A stretch of DNA of 64,000 nucleotides, taken from CADCTM01 sp049671305. Its GTDB lineage: Bacteria > Cyanobacteriota > Cyanobacteriia > Cyanobacteriales > Coleofasciculaceae. The notes below the pieces were generated by a model that searched no databases, had not been told where the DNA came from, and saw only the letters and a list, made by a program, of their open reading frames with translations. Of this stretch, positions 54,595 through 63,562 are shown one piece after another. Location of the stretch: positions 46,497-110,496 of the forward strand of contig JBATUR010000073.1 in the NCBI GenBank assembly GCA_049671305.1, given 5' to 3'. Each line of letters starts with the position of its first letter. Within the stretch, counting starts at the first letter, position 1. The translations under genes were made by a program, and so were the position numbers.

Positions 54595-55320
54595 CTAACT
54601 ACCCTCAACCTCTTGAGGCAGCGCCTTACCAATTTGTGGTTCAGTTCCAGCCAAGATACGCTCAATATTACTACGATGACGCAAAATCACATACAAACCC
54701 GCCGCTCCAGCAAATAACTGATAAGGCAACGGTTCTCCCAAAACAATCATCAGCACAGAAACCGCGATCGCACTCACAATAGAACCCAAAGAAACAATGC
54801 GCCACAGCGCCAACACCACGCCAAACACAGCCAACGCCCCCAACCCCACAGGCAAAGACATCGCCAGCAACACACCCAAACTCGTCGCCACCGACTTACC
54901 GCCTGTAAAATTAATCCAAATCGACTTACTATGTCCCAACACCGCCGCCAAAGCTGCCAACGCCACCAACCAAGGTTGCCAACTCAAAGGCAGTCTCGAA
55001 TCAGTTAAGGCATAAAAGCCATTGACAAGAGCGATCGCTCCCACACCTTTCAAAGCGTCAACCAACAAAACCACCAGGGCTGGAGCCTTCCCTAGCGTCC
55101 TCAGAACATTAGTTGAACCAGTAGATCCAGACCCCTCCTGCCGGATATCAATACCCTTCAGCAGTCGCCCTGCCAAATAACCAGTTGGCAAAGAACCCAA
55201 CAAATAAGCGGCAATTAATAATAATCCACTCCAGATCAATTCTTGAAGCGGTAATTGAGAATTGGCAATTGGCAATTGTAAGACAAACAACATTCCACTC
55301 AACATCAATATCGGTGCCAT
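54595..55320 (-). CDS. plsY: Glycerol-3-phosphate acyltransferase PlsY
   Basis: 241 residues as drawn. PlsY transfers an acyl group from acyl-phosphate to glycerol-3-phosphate, the first step of phospholipid synthesis. Motif 1 is AAYLLGSLPTGYLAGRLLKGIDIRQEGSGSTGSTNVLRTLG, containing the GSGSTGSTN phosphate site; motif 2 is GHSKSIWINFTGGKSVATSLG; motif 3 region LRHRSNIERILAGTE. Five membrane segments. The first 27 residues include a stretch encoded by a heptamer repeat, so a TTG at 55239 (leaving 214 residues) is an alternative start; the ATG is favoured by AAGAAG just upstream and by its 5-base gap to the previous gene. Confidence 0.93.
   Translation of the reverse strand: MAPILMLSGMLFVLQLPIANSQLPLQELIWSGLLLIAAYLLGSLPTGYLAGRLLKGIDIRQEGSGSTGSTNVLRTLGKAPALVVLLVDALKGVGAIALVNGFYALTDSRLPLSWQPWLVALAALAAVLGHSKSIWINFTGGKSVATSLGVLLAMSLPVGLGALAVFGVVLALWRIVSLGSIVSAIAVSVLMIVLGEPLPYQLFAGAAGLYVILRHRSNIERILAGTEPQIGKALPQEVEGS
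55261..55278. repeat. Short tandem heptamer repeat inside plsY
   Basis: ATTGGCA is repeated twice plus four bases (55261-55278). Such heptamers are common in cyanobacterial intergenic DNA. Here they encode part of the PlsY N-terminus (LPIANSQLP), upstream of the conserved enzyme. Confidence 0.7.
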
Positions 55321-55325
55321 CTTCT

Positions 55326-56675
55326 TTAATATTGGTAGTTAGTAGACATTTGTTGCGGGTCAGGAGCAAACGCCAACCACAAAGGAAACTGCAACAAAGA
55401 AAGATTAATTAACTCTTCTGTCTCATCAATCAAAACTAACGGTAGCTGCTTTTGAGCCAATAAGCGATCGGCTTTTTGTACCAACGCCGAAGGTTCCTCA
55501 AATAAAACAATACCCCGTTCTGGACCAAAATCCGAGCGAGAAATACCCAAACAATCTTGCATTCCTCGGCGCCATTCTCCCAATCTTTCGGGAGTATTAG
55601 CAATAATCAAAGTCCGTAAGCGATCGCCATATAATGTCCTCAATACCGAAATTGTCGCCGAAGCAATCAAAACATTCTGCAAGCGACTACCCATAGTTTT
55701 TATCGCCCCGCGCCCACCTTGAGTAAAGAACCAATTTGCCACTCTTTCAGCATGAACCGGTTCAAAAGTACGACGCAATTGCCAAGGCGGACCATAATAA
55801 TCAGGCAGAGTGCGATATTGATCCAAAATTTTTCTAATCTGTCTGGCTTGCTCTTGAAAACCCTGTTCAGCAAACTTTGGTGTTAAACTCTTTTCCTGTT
55901 TAGGAATTCGTACTTCTTCAATAATCTGCTTTTGTGGTTGACTTGGTGGTGCCAAATCTAATTGCTCGGCAGCACTCGCTAAATCTTGTAAACTACCTAC
56001 CAAATAATCTTTAAAACCCTGAACCCGAATCGCGATATCTTGAGAAGTACCAGCAAAACTAGTCCGCATTTCAGCACGAATACGTTCCCGACGACGCTCT
56101 AATTGTTCTAGAGAAACTTGCAAACTTTGCTTACGTTGCTCCAACTCACTCACGCCTTCTTGCAGCATTCGTTCTACTGCCGCTTGAGTTTGTGCCAAAT
56201 TATCTGAGAGAATTTTATTTTCACGTTCTTGTAAAGTAGCAATTTTTTCTCTCAATTCTTGCTCTTGGCGCCGAAGGTTTGCCACAGTTTCAGTTAATTC
56301 TGCCACTTGACGAGAATCATCTGATTCAAAACTAGCAACTTCTTGTTCAACTTCTACTGGTGGCTGCAATTCACTCAATTGACTATTAAGATCAATTTGC
56401 TCCAAAGTTGAGTCACTATCAGTTGGCAGCGACAAAGAAATCGGAATTAATTCATCTTCAACCGTTAATTCTTCTTCATTTAAATCCTCATCTTCAACCC
56501 TTGATTCTACTTCATTTAAATCCTCATCTTCAACCCTTGACTCTACTTCATTTAAATCCTCATCTTCAACCGTTGACGGATCAGATGCCTCAACTGTCGG
56601 CTGTTGTGGCTGCTGTTTTTCTTCAGCCTTGGGTTGTTCCGATTCTTGGTGGATATTTGCTTCGTCTGAATTCAT
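55326..56675 (-). CDS. DUF3086 domain protein with acidic repeats and coiled coil
   Basis: 449 residues. Residues 1-115 are strongly acidic and hold a 12-residue tandem repeat (VEDEDLNEVESR). A coiled coil follows (~120-215; LRRQEQELREKIATLQEREN). The C-terminal domain (~240-449) contains TLPDYYGPPWQLRRTFEPVHAERVANWFF and LVLIDETEELINLSLLQFPLWLAFAPDPQ, which match the cyanobacterial DUF3086 family. No known function. It is 5 bases upstream of plsY and 57 bases downstream of the DUF3119 gene, so the minus-strand genes may be one transcript. Confidence 0.85.
   Translation of the reverse strand: MNSDEANIHQESEQPKAEEKQQPQQPTVEASDPSTVEDEDLNEVESRVEDEDLNEVESRVEDEDLNEEELTVEDELIPISLSLPTDSDSTLEQIDLNSQLSELQPPVEVEQEVASFESDDSRQVAELTETVANLRRQEQELREKIATLQERENKILSDNLAQTQAAVERMLQEGVSELEQRKQSLQVSLEQLERRRERIRAEMRTSFAGTSQDIAIRVQGFKDYLVGSLQDLASAAEQLDLAPPSQPQKQIIEEVRIPKQEKSLTPKFAEQGFQEQARQIRKILDQYRTLPDYYGPPWQLRRTFEPVHAERVANWFFTQGGRGAIKTMGSRLQNVLIASATISVLRTLYGDRLRTLIIANTPERLGEWRRGMQDCLGISRSDFGPERGIVLFEEPSALVQKADRLLAQKQLPLVLIDETEELINLSLLQFPLWLAFAPDPQQMSTNYQY
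56475..56581 (-). repeat. 36-bp tandem repeat encoding an acidic 12-mer
   Basis: Units start at 56475, 56511 and 56547 with near-identical sequence (TTCATTTAAATCCTCATCTT on the + strand); the last is partly diverged. On the minus strand they encode repeats of VEDEDLNEVESR. In-frame expansion or loss by slippage is possible. Confidence 0.9.
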
Positions 56676-56732
56676 TTAACAAATAATAACTAATAATTTC
56701 TACCTTGACATCTTGACTAAAATACAACCAAC

Positions 56733-57107
56733 TCAAATTTTAGGGCAGTGTTGTTCCAGACAAGTTTGTAACATTTTCGGATCAAATAAAATCGGTAAAA
56801 AGTGGATACTTTTAACTTCTTTGAAATAAAACAAAATCGGCACAGGTTGCCAAAAAATTCGCCAATTTTGCCAATCTTGATAAGGAAAGCGGCGCAGCAT
56901 GGTTTCGCCTCGATACAAGTCCAAAGCAGTTTCTGTAAATTGTAAACGGATGGTTGCTGCCTGAAACATCAAAAATAAGCCCAAAACAGCAATCACCAAA
57001 CTAACCCAAATTTGTACCAAAATCAGCGGTAAAGAGCAAACCACCAAAGCGATCGGTAATTTGTAGCTAGGAGCCAGTTCAACAGTTTGTGTAGATGAAG
57101 CAGTCAC
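56733..57107 (-). CDS. DUF3119 family membrane protein
   Basis: 124 residues. Two adjacent hydrophobic segments (about 16-33 and 35-52), then a soluble PH-like part with LQFTETALDLYRGETMLRRFPYQDWQNWRIFWQPVPILFYFKE, which matches the cyanobacterial/plastid DUF3119 family. Function unknown. It lies between the MlaE-type permease and the DUF3086 gene on the same strand; association with lipid transport genes is notable. Confidence 0.85.
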   Translation of the reverse strand: MTASSTQTVELAPSYKLPIALVVCSLPLILVQIWVSLVIAVLGLFLMFQAATIRLQFTETALDLYRGETMLRRFPYQDWQNWRIFWQPVPILFYFKEVKSIHFLPILFDPKMLQTCLEQHCPKI

Positions 57108-57204
57108 TTTGTTTAAATCTCGTTACTATAAAATGCCCATCAATATGATTCCATTTTAAAGCGTCTTGTGTCTCTACCTCAGCAGATATCTGATAGACCA
57201 ATAC

Positions 57205-57996
57205 TTAATTAAGTACTGCGCTGCCGGTGCCTTGAAACATTACCCAAGATAAGAAAAAATTAGAAATAAAGATTGCTAGCAACGCCGTAACCACAGCCGT
57301 CGTTGTTGACTGACCAACGCCTTTTGCCCCGCCGGTGGTAGTTAGCCCCCAACTACAGCCAATTACGGCAATTAAGGAGCCAAAAAAAGCCGCTTTGAGC
57401 GCCGCACTCAATAAGTCCCAAACTCCCAACAAATTACGAACCGAATCCAGAAATACGGTTTCAGAAATGCTATACAGATTTATGGCAACAAGCAAGCCGC
57501 CTGTCATACCCACAATAATCGCCAAAATCGTTAAAATCGGCAGCATAAAACAGCAAGCAATCACACGGGGAATTACGAGATAATCAATGGGATCAGTTTT
57601 GAGCATATACAGCGCGTCAATTTGCTCTGTAACACGCATTGTGCCAATTTCGGCAGCAAAAGCAGAACCAACTCGTCCTGCCAAAACTACAGCCGTCAGT
57701 ACGGGTGCAAGTTCACGAGTTAAGGCTAGTGCTAAAACGCCCCCAACGGCAGTAGTTGCCCCAAAGTTGATAAACTCTCGTGCCACTTGAATCGTAAAAA
57801 CTGCACCCACAAAACCCGCAGTTACCAGAGCAATCACTAAAGATTCTGGACCAACGGCAGCGCATTGATCAAGGGTGTTACGCCGATGTATTTTGCCATT
57901 CAAGAGATGAAGTATGACTTGCCCACCCAAGAAGAATGCTTCTAATAAGCGTTGTAGCCACAACCCTAAGCCAGAACTTGATGTAGTTTCACTCAT
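57205..57996 (-). CDS. MlaE family lipid ABC transporter permease
   Basis: 263 residues from the ATG at 57996, which has AAGGA upstream; an in-frame start 11 codons earlier is less likely. The MlaE fold is shown by VIALVTAGFVGAVFTIQVAREFINFG, LALTRELAPVLTAVVLAGRVGSAFAAEIGTMRVTEQIDAL and KAAFFGSLIAVIGCSWGLTTTGGAKGVG. These permeases move phospholipid between membranes; the cyanobacterial and plastid forms (Ycf63/TGD1-like) deal with lipid supply to thylakoids or the envelope. The partner ATPase and MCE protein are not in the window. In Synechocystis this gene also follows the pil chemosensory genes, as here. Confidence 0.9.
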   Translation of the reverse strand: MSETTSSSGLGLWLQRLLEAFFLGGQVILHLLNGKIHRRNTLDQCAAVGPESLVIALVTAGFVGAVFTIQVAREFINFGATTAVGGVLALALTRELAPVLTAVVLAGRVGSAFAAEIGTMRVTEQIDALYMLKTDPIDYLVIPRVIACCFMLPILTILAIIVGMTGGLLVAINLYSISETVFLDSVRNLLGVWDLLSAALKAAFFGSLIAVIGCSWGLTTTGGAKGVGQSTTTAVVTALLAIFISNFFLSWVMFQGTGSAVLN

Positions 57997-58048
57997 TGTT
58001 GTGTCCTTAGTTGGAAAGAAAATAACCAAAGACTACTAACTAATGACT

Positions 58049-61012
58049 TTATTTTGGTTCATTGGATTCTACACGAAAGCGTTCAACTGATGTCAATAGG
58101 TCACGAGCAACGCTGACCAAGTTACTCAAGGCGCCGGAAACTCGTTGTGCTTCCTGTGAGGTTTCTTGGGCAGTAAGTTCTACAGACTGCATGACTTGGG
58201 CAACGGCACGAGAGGTTTCGGTTTGTTCGACGGTATCGGCGGTAATTGAGCGTACAAGGGCGTCAATGCGGTTGGATACTTGAATGATATCTTCAAGCGA
58301 TCGCTTTGCCTGTTCTGCCCGTTTTGTTCCTTCAATTACCTGCTGTGTGCCTTCTTCCATCGCTGTCATTACTGATCCAGTATCGCTCTGAATTTGTAAA
58401 ACAATATGCTCGATTTCCTTCAATGCCTTAGCTGCCCTATCTGCTAGCTGTCGCACCTCGTCGGCAACGATCGCAAATCCCCTACCCGCTTCTCCTGCCC
58501 GTGCTGCCTCAATACTGGCATTAAGCGCCAGCAAGTTGGTACGGGAGGCAATTTGAGAAATCAAGGCGACGATTTTGGAAATCTCTTGGGATGATTCTGC
58601 CAATCGCTTGACTTTGCGTGTTGTTTCTGCTACGGTTTCTCGAATTTGTAAAATACCGGCAACAGTACGTTCTACCGCTTCACCACCTTTAAGAGCAGTT
58701 GCCGAAGCCGAACGAGCCACTTCTTCAGCTTCTCTAGCGCTTTCTGCCACACGTTGAATTGAGTCAGTCATCACCTGTACCGAATTCAGGGTAACAGCCA
58801 ATTCCTCAGCTTGGCGCAAAGCATCACTAGACAAACTACGAGCAAACAATTCACTATCAGTCGAACCACGAGTTACCTGACGCGCCGCTTGCTTAACCTG
58901 TTGGACAATTTCCCGGAGGTTTTGAATAGTTAGGTTAAACGAATCAGCAACTGCGCCCAAAACGTCGGCTGTAACTTCTGCTTGTACAGTCAAGTCACCC
59001 CGTGCCGCTCCTTCCACATCATCCAGCAAACGAATCACCTGACGCTGCAAATCTTCTTTTGCTTGTTCTTGTTCTTCTGCCTTACGTTGGGCTTCCGAAG
59101 TCGTCGTCAAAATCACCCGTGCCATTTGATTAAAGCCGGTTGCCAGTTTGCCAAATTCGTCCTCCGAGTAAATCGTGGCATTGGCAGTCATATTGCCCTG
59201 AGAAACCGCGTCAAACTGGGCTTGCAGGTCTTTGGTCGAGCGTTGAACTTGCTTTGTGGTGATTCTACCCAAAGCGAAGGTCGTGCCTGCACTAGCCACA
59301 CCAGCCGCGATCGCCATTAAGCTACCTGTCCAGCGCAAAGGAGCAATTAAGTCGGGCTTATCTTTGCTAGCAACACCAGCCGAAACAAAGCTAATAATTG
59401 CCACCACCAAAGCCGAGACAACTCCCGCCGCCAGCGCCGTGATCCATTGCTTTTGAGCAAGAGGCGCATTTTCAAAAGGAGCCAGCAAGCCTTGTTCAAC
59501 AACGACAACAGGTTCCTCGCTGTCTTTGGTTTGATTAAAAATCGGAATTTGTTCGTTAGTGCTGCTGATGCTAAACATTTCATCATTAGCACTAGACCGT
59601 TGGCGATCGCCTTCTCGCTCACTAAAGTCTGGAGCTGCCTCGCCGTAGCCGTTACCTAAAGAGTCACGCTCTTCGTTTAAGCCTAAACGCTCGGCTGCTC
59701 CCGGCATTGTGCCGCTGTTACTAAGAACATCAAAATCTGCCTCATCACGCTCTCTAGATGGCGCTTCGCGGTCACCCAAAGCGAAATCTGGCATCGAGTT
59801 TAAATCATCACCAAAAACATCAAACTCGTCCAAAAAGCCATCTCTAGGACGAGTCTCGCTATCTAGCCCCGAAGTATAGGCACTGCTATCATGAGCATCG
59901 GCAACATCCTCCATTGCAAAGGTTTCGCTGCCAAAGGTTTCATCAAAATTGTCAAAGCTGAAGTCGTCATTACCACTAAATCCATTTTGGTCATAAGGCA
60001 TATCAAAGCCTTGATCATCATCTTGAGCAAAGCTTTGATTTGATGAACCTTCGCCGCTGATGCCAAACTGGTTTCTCTCGTTAGAGGAATAGGTATTATC
60101 AAGCTCTCCTGGTGGAGTTAGAAGCGTTTCATCTTCAAAGACTGGATAGCTTGAGTTGTCAGGTTGAGCCATACCTTGGTTACCCAAAGGAAATGACTCT
60201 GAAGGATCTTCTGGTGGCAAGTCCTCAAAGGCGTCTGCTGCTGGGTAAGGAGCAGTTTCGTCACCTGCGCTTGGTGGCATAACAAAGGTCATACTTGACT
60301 CATCATCACCTGCCCCATCCAAGAAAAAGTCGTCGCTAATGTCACTAAGATCGTCATCATCAGCTCCACCAAAAATATTGCCACTCAGTTCAAATTCACT
60401 GATGTCGTCTAGTTCTTGGTCTTCAAATGAGTCGTTTTCGTACTGCGAAGGCGCTGTTTGGGCAAATGGGTCATCATTTGTACCAGTAGGCTGTCCGGTT
60501 TCAGATGCTGCCGGCTGATCACCAAAAGGTGACGTTATATCTTGAGGCAGAAAATCTTCTCCCAAGTCGCCATCAAAATCTAGACTAGCCAGGTCAAATT
60601 CTTCTGGGTGCTGGTTATGGTCTAGTTCTTGCCAACTTTCAAAAGTCGGTGCATCGTTCAAATCATCGGTTTCATCCCAATCATGAACGTCGCCGTCAAA
60701 ACCTTCCTGTGGCTCCCTCGACTCCGATTCAGAGGAGGGGAATTGGTTGGTGTATTCTAAACCATTGTTGGCATAGTTGATGAAATCCGGTTCTGAGGTT
60801 AGGGAAAGTACCAACTCGTACTGTTCTCGTGCCACATCATACTGCTGCAGCCCATAGCAGTAGATATGACCCCGTAGTAGACGCACACTTGGGTCATCGG
60901 GAAAATCATCAATCAATCGATTACATATTGCGGCAGCCTCCTGGTAATTGCCTTGCATATAGGCTTTTTCCGCTTGTCCGTATTCCTGTGCGTAGTCCGT
61001 ACCTGATGCCAT
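58049..61012 (-). CDS. pilJ: Methyl-accepting chemotaxis protein (PilJ type) with TPR and acidic linker
   Basis: 987 residues from the ATG at 61012 with GGAGG upstream. Residues 1-100 hold TPR-like repeats (GQAEKAYMQGNYQEAAAICNRL). Residues ~100-515 are highly acidic, Gly/Ser/Phe-rich and probably disordered. Two membrane segments (~522-546, ~562-582) precede a HAMP domain (~585-640) and the MCP signalling hairpin (~700-985) with the conserved tip ASRTNLLALNASIEAARAGEAGRGFAIVADEV. No periplasmic sensor loop is large enough for a ligand domain. Order with CheW, CheY and PatA genes matches Synechocystis slr1041-1044, which controls type IV pilus phototaxis; the symbol is by that analogy. Confidence 0.9.
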   Translation of the reverse strand: MASGTDYAQEYGQAEKAYMQGNYQEAAAICNRLIDDFPDDPSVRLLRGHIYCYGLQQYDVAREQYELVLSLTSEPDFINYANNGLEYTNQFPSSESESREPQEGFDGDVHDWDETDDLNDAPTFESWQELDHNQHPEEFDLASLDFDGDLGEDFLPQDITSPFGDQPAASETGQPTGTNDDPFAQTAPSQYENDSFEDQELDDISEFELSGNIFGGADDDDLSDISDDFFLDGAGDDESSMTFVMPPSAGDETAPYPAADAFEDLPPEDPSESFPLGNQGMAQPDNSSYPVFEDETLLTPPGELDNTYSSNERNQFGISGEGSSNQSFAQDDDQGFDMPYDQNGFSGNDDFSFDNFDETFGSETFAMEDVADAHDSSAYTSGLDSETRPRDGFLDEFDVFGDDLNSMPDFALGDREAPSRERDEADFDVLSNSGTMPGAAERLGLNEERDSLGNGYGEAAPDFSEREGDRQRSSANDEMFSISSTNEQIPIFNQTKDSEEPVVVVEQGLLAPFENAPLAQKQWITALAAGVVSALVVAIISFVSAGVASKDKPDLIAPLRWTGSLMAIAAGVASAGTTFALGRITTKQVQRSTKDLQAQFDAVSQGNMTANATIYSEDEFGKLATGFNQMARVILTTTSEAQRKAEEQEQAKEDLQRQVIRLLDDVEGAARGDLTVQAEVTADVLGAVADSFNLTIQNLREIVQQVKQAARQVTRGSTDSELFARSLSSDALRQAEELAVTLNSVQVMTDSIQRVAESAREAEEVARSASATALKGGEAVERTVAGILQIRETVAETTRKVKRLAESSQEISKIVALISQIASRTNLLALNASIEAARAGEAGRGFAIVADEVRQLADRAAKALKEIEHIVLQIQSDTGSVMTAMEEGTQQVIEGTKRAEQAKRSLEDIIQVSNRIDALVRSITADTVEQTETSRAVAQVMQSVELTAQETSQEAQRVSGALSNLVSVARDLLTSVERFRVESNEPK

Positions 61013-61142
61013 TTGCCTCCTCCCGTGTCCGTAGGAAAAAGTACTGATTTTTTGACTTTGTTGGGTTAGTTGTAGATGAGTGAGCGATCGCTCATCTACA
61101 TTCCACAATAGTCATCTTTTTCCGATTACCTTAACTTACATC

Positions 61143-61673
61143 TCATGCCGCCCACCTTGCCGAGCGTAAAATCGCTACCTGATCTAAAAGTCGCAGCAGT
61201 TGACTAGATTCTTGATCTAACAACCACTCGCCTTTTAAAAAGGGCGCCATACTATCTGGAACATTCATCGGCATTTGTACACTGTCCACATCCAACCAAT
61301 CCATCTCACCAAGCCTGTCAATCGCCAATCCCAGCATAGTGTCTTGGTCTTCAACTGCAATAATCGGAATTTCTGGTCGGTCTGTATTTAAGATGATTCC
61401 ATCTCCCAAAAACTGACCCAGATCAGACACCCAAATCACCCTGCCTCGAATATTTATTGTCCCCAATAACAAAGGGGAAGCGTTAGGAATTGCTGTGATC
61501 CGGTCAGGAGGCTGAGAAAGTACTTCTTTAATACCCGTTGCTGGCAGGGCAAATTCATTACCAGATGGAACGTAAAACCGCAAGTGCAGTTCACCTTCAG
61601 GGCTTTCTAATTCCTGAAATTCTGGAGCTTGGTCTTTGCCACTACCTGTTAAAAAATCCGGATTACCTACCAT
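61143..61673 (-). CDS. pilI: CheW-type adaptor protein (PilI)
   Basis: 176 residues. The CheW fold is shown by LHLRFYVPSGNEFALPATGIKEVL, TAIPNASPLLLGTINIRGRVIWVSDLGQFLG and LGLAIDRLGEMDWLD. CheW couples chemoreceptors to the CheA kinase. It is between the CheY-like gene and the MCP gene, in the same direction, with 21 and 130 bases between them. Confidence 0.92.
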   Translation of the reverse strand: MVGNPDFLTGSGKDQAPEFQELESPEGELHLRFYVPSGNEFALPATGIKEVLSQPPDRITAIPNASPLLLGTINIRGRVIWVSDLGQFLGDGIILNTDRPEIPIIAVEDQDTMLGLAIDRLGEMDWLDVDSVQMPMNVPDSMAPFLKGEWLLDQESSQLLRLLDQVAILRSARWAA

Positions 61674-61694
61674 TCCCTTAGTTACCTATATTTT

Positions 61695-62060
61695 CTATCC
61701 TCTAAGAAGCTGTTTAACTGTCCCAATCAGCTCTGTCGGCTGGAAGGGTTTGGCAATGTAAGCATCTGCCCCCTGCTTCATGCCCCAATAGCGATCAAAT
61801 TCCTCCCCTTTTGAAGAACACATTACCACTGGGACGTGCTGAGTCTTGGGATCGGCTTTGAGACGGCGACAAACCTCATAACCGTTCATTCGGGGCATGA
61901 CAATATCCAAGACTACGACATCCGGGTTAGAGCGCTGAATGTGTTCCAATGCTTCCACACCATCACTCGCTACGGCAACCGTCAACCCACTTCCTTTAAG
62001 GAGGTCTGAGATCATCTGCCGTTGTGCAAGGCTGTCTTCTACAACCAGAACTGTACTCAT
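61695..62060 (-). CDS. pilH: CheY-like response regulator (PilH)
   Basis: 121 residues, a single receiver domain. The acidic pocket is VVEDSLAQ near residue 7, the phosphoacceptor is Asp52 in VVVLDIVMPRMNG, the switch Ser lies in VVMCSSKGEE and Lys in AYIAKPFQP. No output domain. By position in the operon it corresponds to PilH, a partner of the PatA-type regulator in pilus control. Confidence 0.92.
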   Translation of the reverse strand: MSTVLVVEDSLAQRQMISDLLKGSGLTVAVASDGVEALEHIQRSNPDVVVLDIVMPRMNGYEVCRRLKADPKTQHVPVVMCSSKGEEFDRYWGMKQGADAYIAKPFQPTELIGTVKQLLRG

Positions 62061-62257
62061 AACTCCATACCTGACTCACCGATGACCGGGATGAACTCCA
62101 AACCTGACCTTGGGCTACATGATTAAACTTATGTTAATGATTAAAGTATCCCTCATTAGGCTTTAATCATTGCTAGACTTCTTTAAATCTTTTTACCTGT
62201 AGCTTGAAAGGTCACAACAAGACTACAACTCGGCGTGGCATTAATCGCAAGTATTGC

Positions 62258-63562
62258 TTATGCCGATGCTGGCTTAGTAATATCAATTTCTGTTAGCTCA
62301 TCTGAGGTATCGGTGATAGAAATGTCATTGTTACATTTTTCTAGGTCGCCTGTACCAACATATTTTTCTAACAGCATCAATAATTCATTTGCCCCAAATG
62401 GTTTGGTTAGATAGTCGGTTGAGCCAACCATCCTAGCTCTTACTCGGTCGATAAAGCCGTCTTTGCCCGTTAGCATAATAATTGGAGTCTGCCGAAATGC
62501 TGTCGATTTTCTCAGCATCCCACAAATTTCGTATCCATCCAGTTCTGGCATGGCAAGGTCACAGAGGATCAAATCTGGTTTGAGTTGAAAAACTAAGGTC
62601 AAGGCTTCTACAGGATTTTGAATGGCTGTAATTTTATAACCTTTAGCCTGTAAGGTATACTCTACAGTTTTTCCGATCGCTAAGTCATCATCAATACAAA
62701 CAATTTGCGGCACTTGGGTGACTGGTTTTAGTTCCCATTCCCGTCGCACAATTGGTGTCTCTGCTGGAGGCGTCAGCAATTGCACCCAACCATGTTGTAC
62801 ATAAGGATAAATCGCCCGTGCTACGGTCAAAATATCACGATTGAGATAGCGGGACAACTGTCGCAAGGATGTTTTACCATCTGCCCATTGATTTAAGGTT
62901 CTAAAGGCTCTTTCTGGTAGTGCTGCCTTTAACTGCAATTGGTCTGTAATAGTTGGACACTGATTAGGTGATTGAATTTGAGGATGAAATTGCTTCCATT
63001 CCTGCACCTGCTTCATGATTTTGGTGACTAAGGGGGCAATTTCTAAGGTTGTCAGTTGTGGCGCTAATGCTGGACTAACCTCAAACACAAAATAGCCGTT
63101 ATGCACGCTCAACAAGTCAAAAAGCGTTTCTTTGACCATACTTTGAATGATGCTACGTCCTTGGGCGGGTGTCAGGACGTGTTTTTCTAGCAGCGCCCAC
63201 AAATAGCCGTATTCTGGGGCGTTAATTGCAGAAATTGCTGGTAGTTCTAAATTATCAAGGGCAGTGTCGGCTTGATAACGACGTAAATAGTCACGTAGGC
63301 GTGATAAGCTGCCTCCACTATTGGCAGCATAAGCAATTTGTCCATTCAAAAAGAATACAAACCAAAATGGTCCTGCGCTTCTTTTGACTTTAGATTCGGG
63401 GTAGGGACGAGTAAAAGTCAAGCCCTTATTGCTAGCATCACCACCTAATAGAATGTTGGTGTGAGGGCTTTGGGCTTCAACCAACAACTCACCTGTACGC
63501 TGACCTAGTTCGATCAGTTGTAGGATACTGCGGATATCAATTTCATTCAACGTTCCCTGCAT
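62258..63562 (-). CDS. pilG: PatA-type response regulator (PilG), DUF4388 plus receiver
   Basis: 434 residues. The N-terminal PatA/DUF4388 domain begins MQGTLNEIDIRSILQLIELGQRTGELLVEAQ; a middle helical region (~130-290) is PatA-specific. The C-terminal receiver (~295-415) has the acidic pair in VCIDDDLAIGKTVEY and phosphoacceptor Asp335 in LILCDLAMPELDG, with Lys in DYLTKPFGANE. PatA-type regulators control phototaxis pili, or heterocyst pattern in filamentous species. As first gene of the chemosensory operon it matches PilG; 197 bases separate it from pilH. Confidence 0.9.
   Translation of the reverse strand: MQGTLNEIDIRSILQLIELGQRTGELLVEAQSPHTNILLGGDASNKGLTFTRPYPESKVKRSAGPFWFVFFLNGQIAYAANSGGSLSRLRDYLRRYQADTALDNLELPAISAINAPEYGYLWALLEKHVLTPAQGRSIIQSMVKETLFDLLSVHNGYFVFEVSPALAPQLTTLEIAPLVTKIMKQVQEWKQFHPQIQSPNQCPTITDQLQLKAALPERAFRTLNQWADGKTSLRQLSRYLNRDILTVARAIYPYVQHGWVQLLTPPAETPIVRREWELKPVTQVPQIVCIDDDLAIGKTVEYTLQAKGYKITAIQNPVEALTLVFQLKPDLILCDLAMPELDGYEICGMLRKSTAFRQTPIIMLTGKDGFIDRVRARMVGSTDYLTKPFGANELLMLLEKYVGTGDLEKCNNDISITDTSDELTEIDITKPASA

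Noticed and set aside
56408..56686. 92-residue plus-strand ORF with HLQPLILLHLNP repeats
   Set aside because: Antisense to the 36-bp repeat region of the DUF3086 gene; repeat-derived composition.
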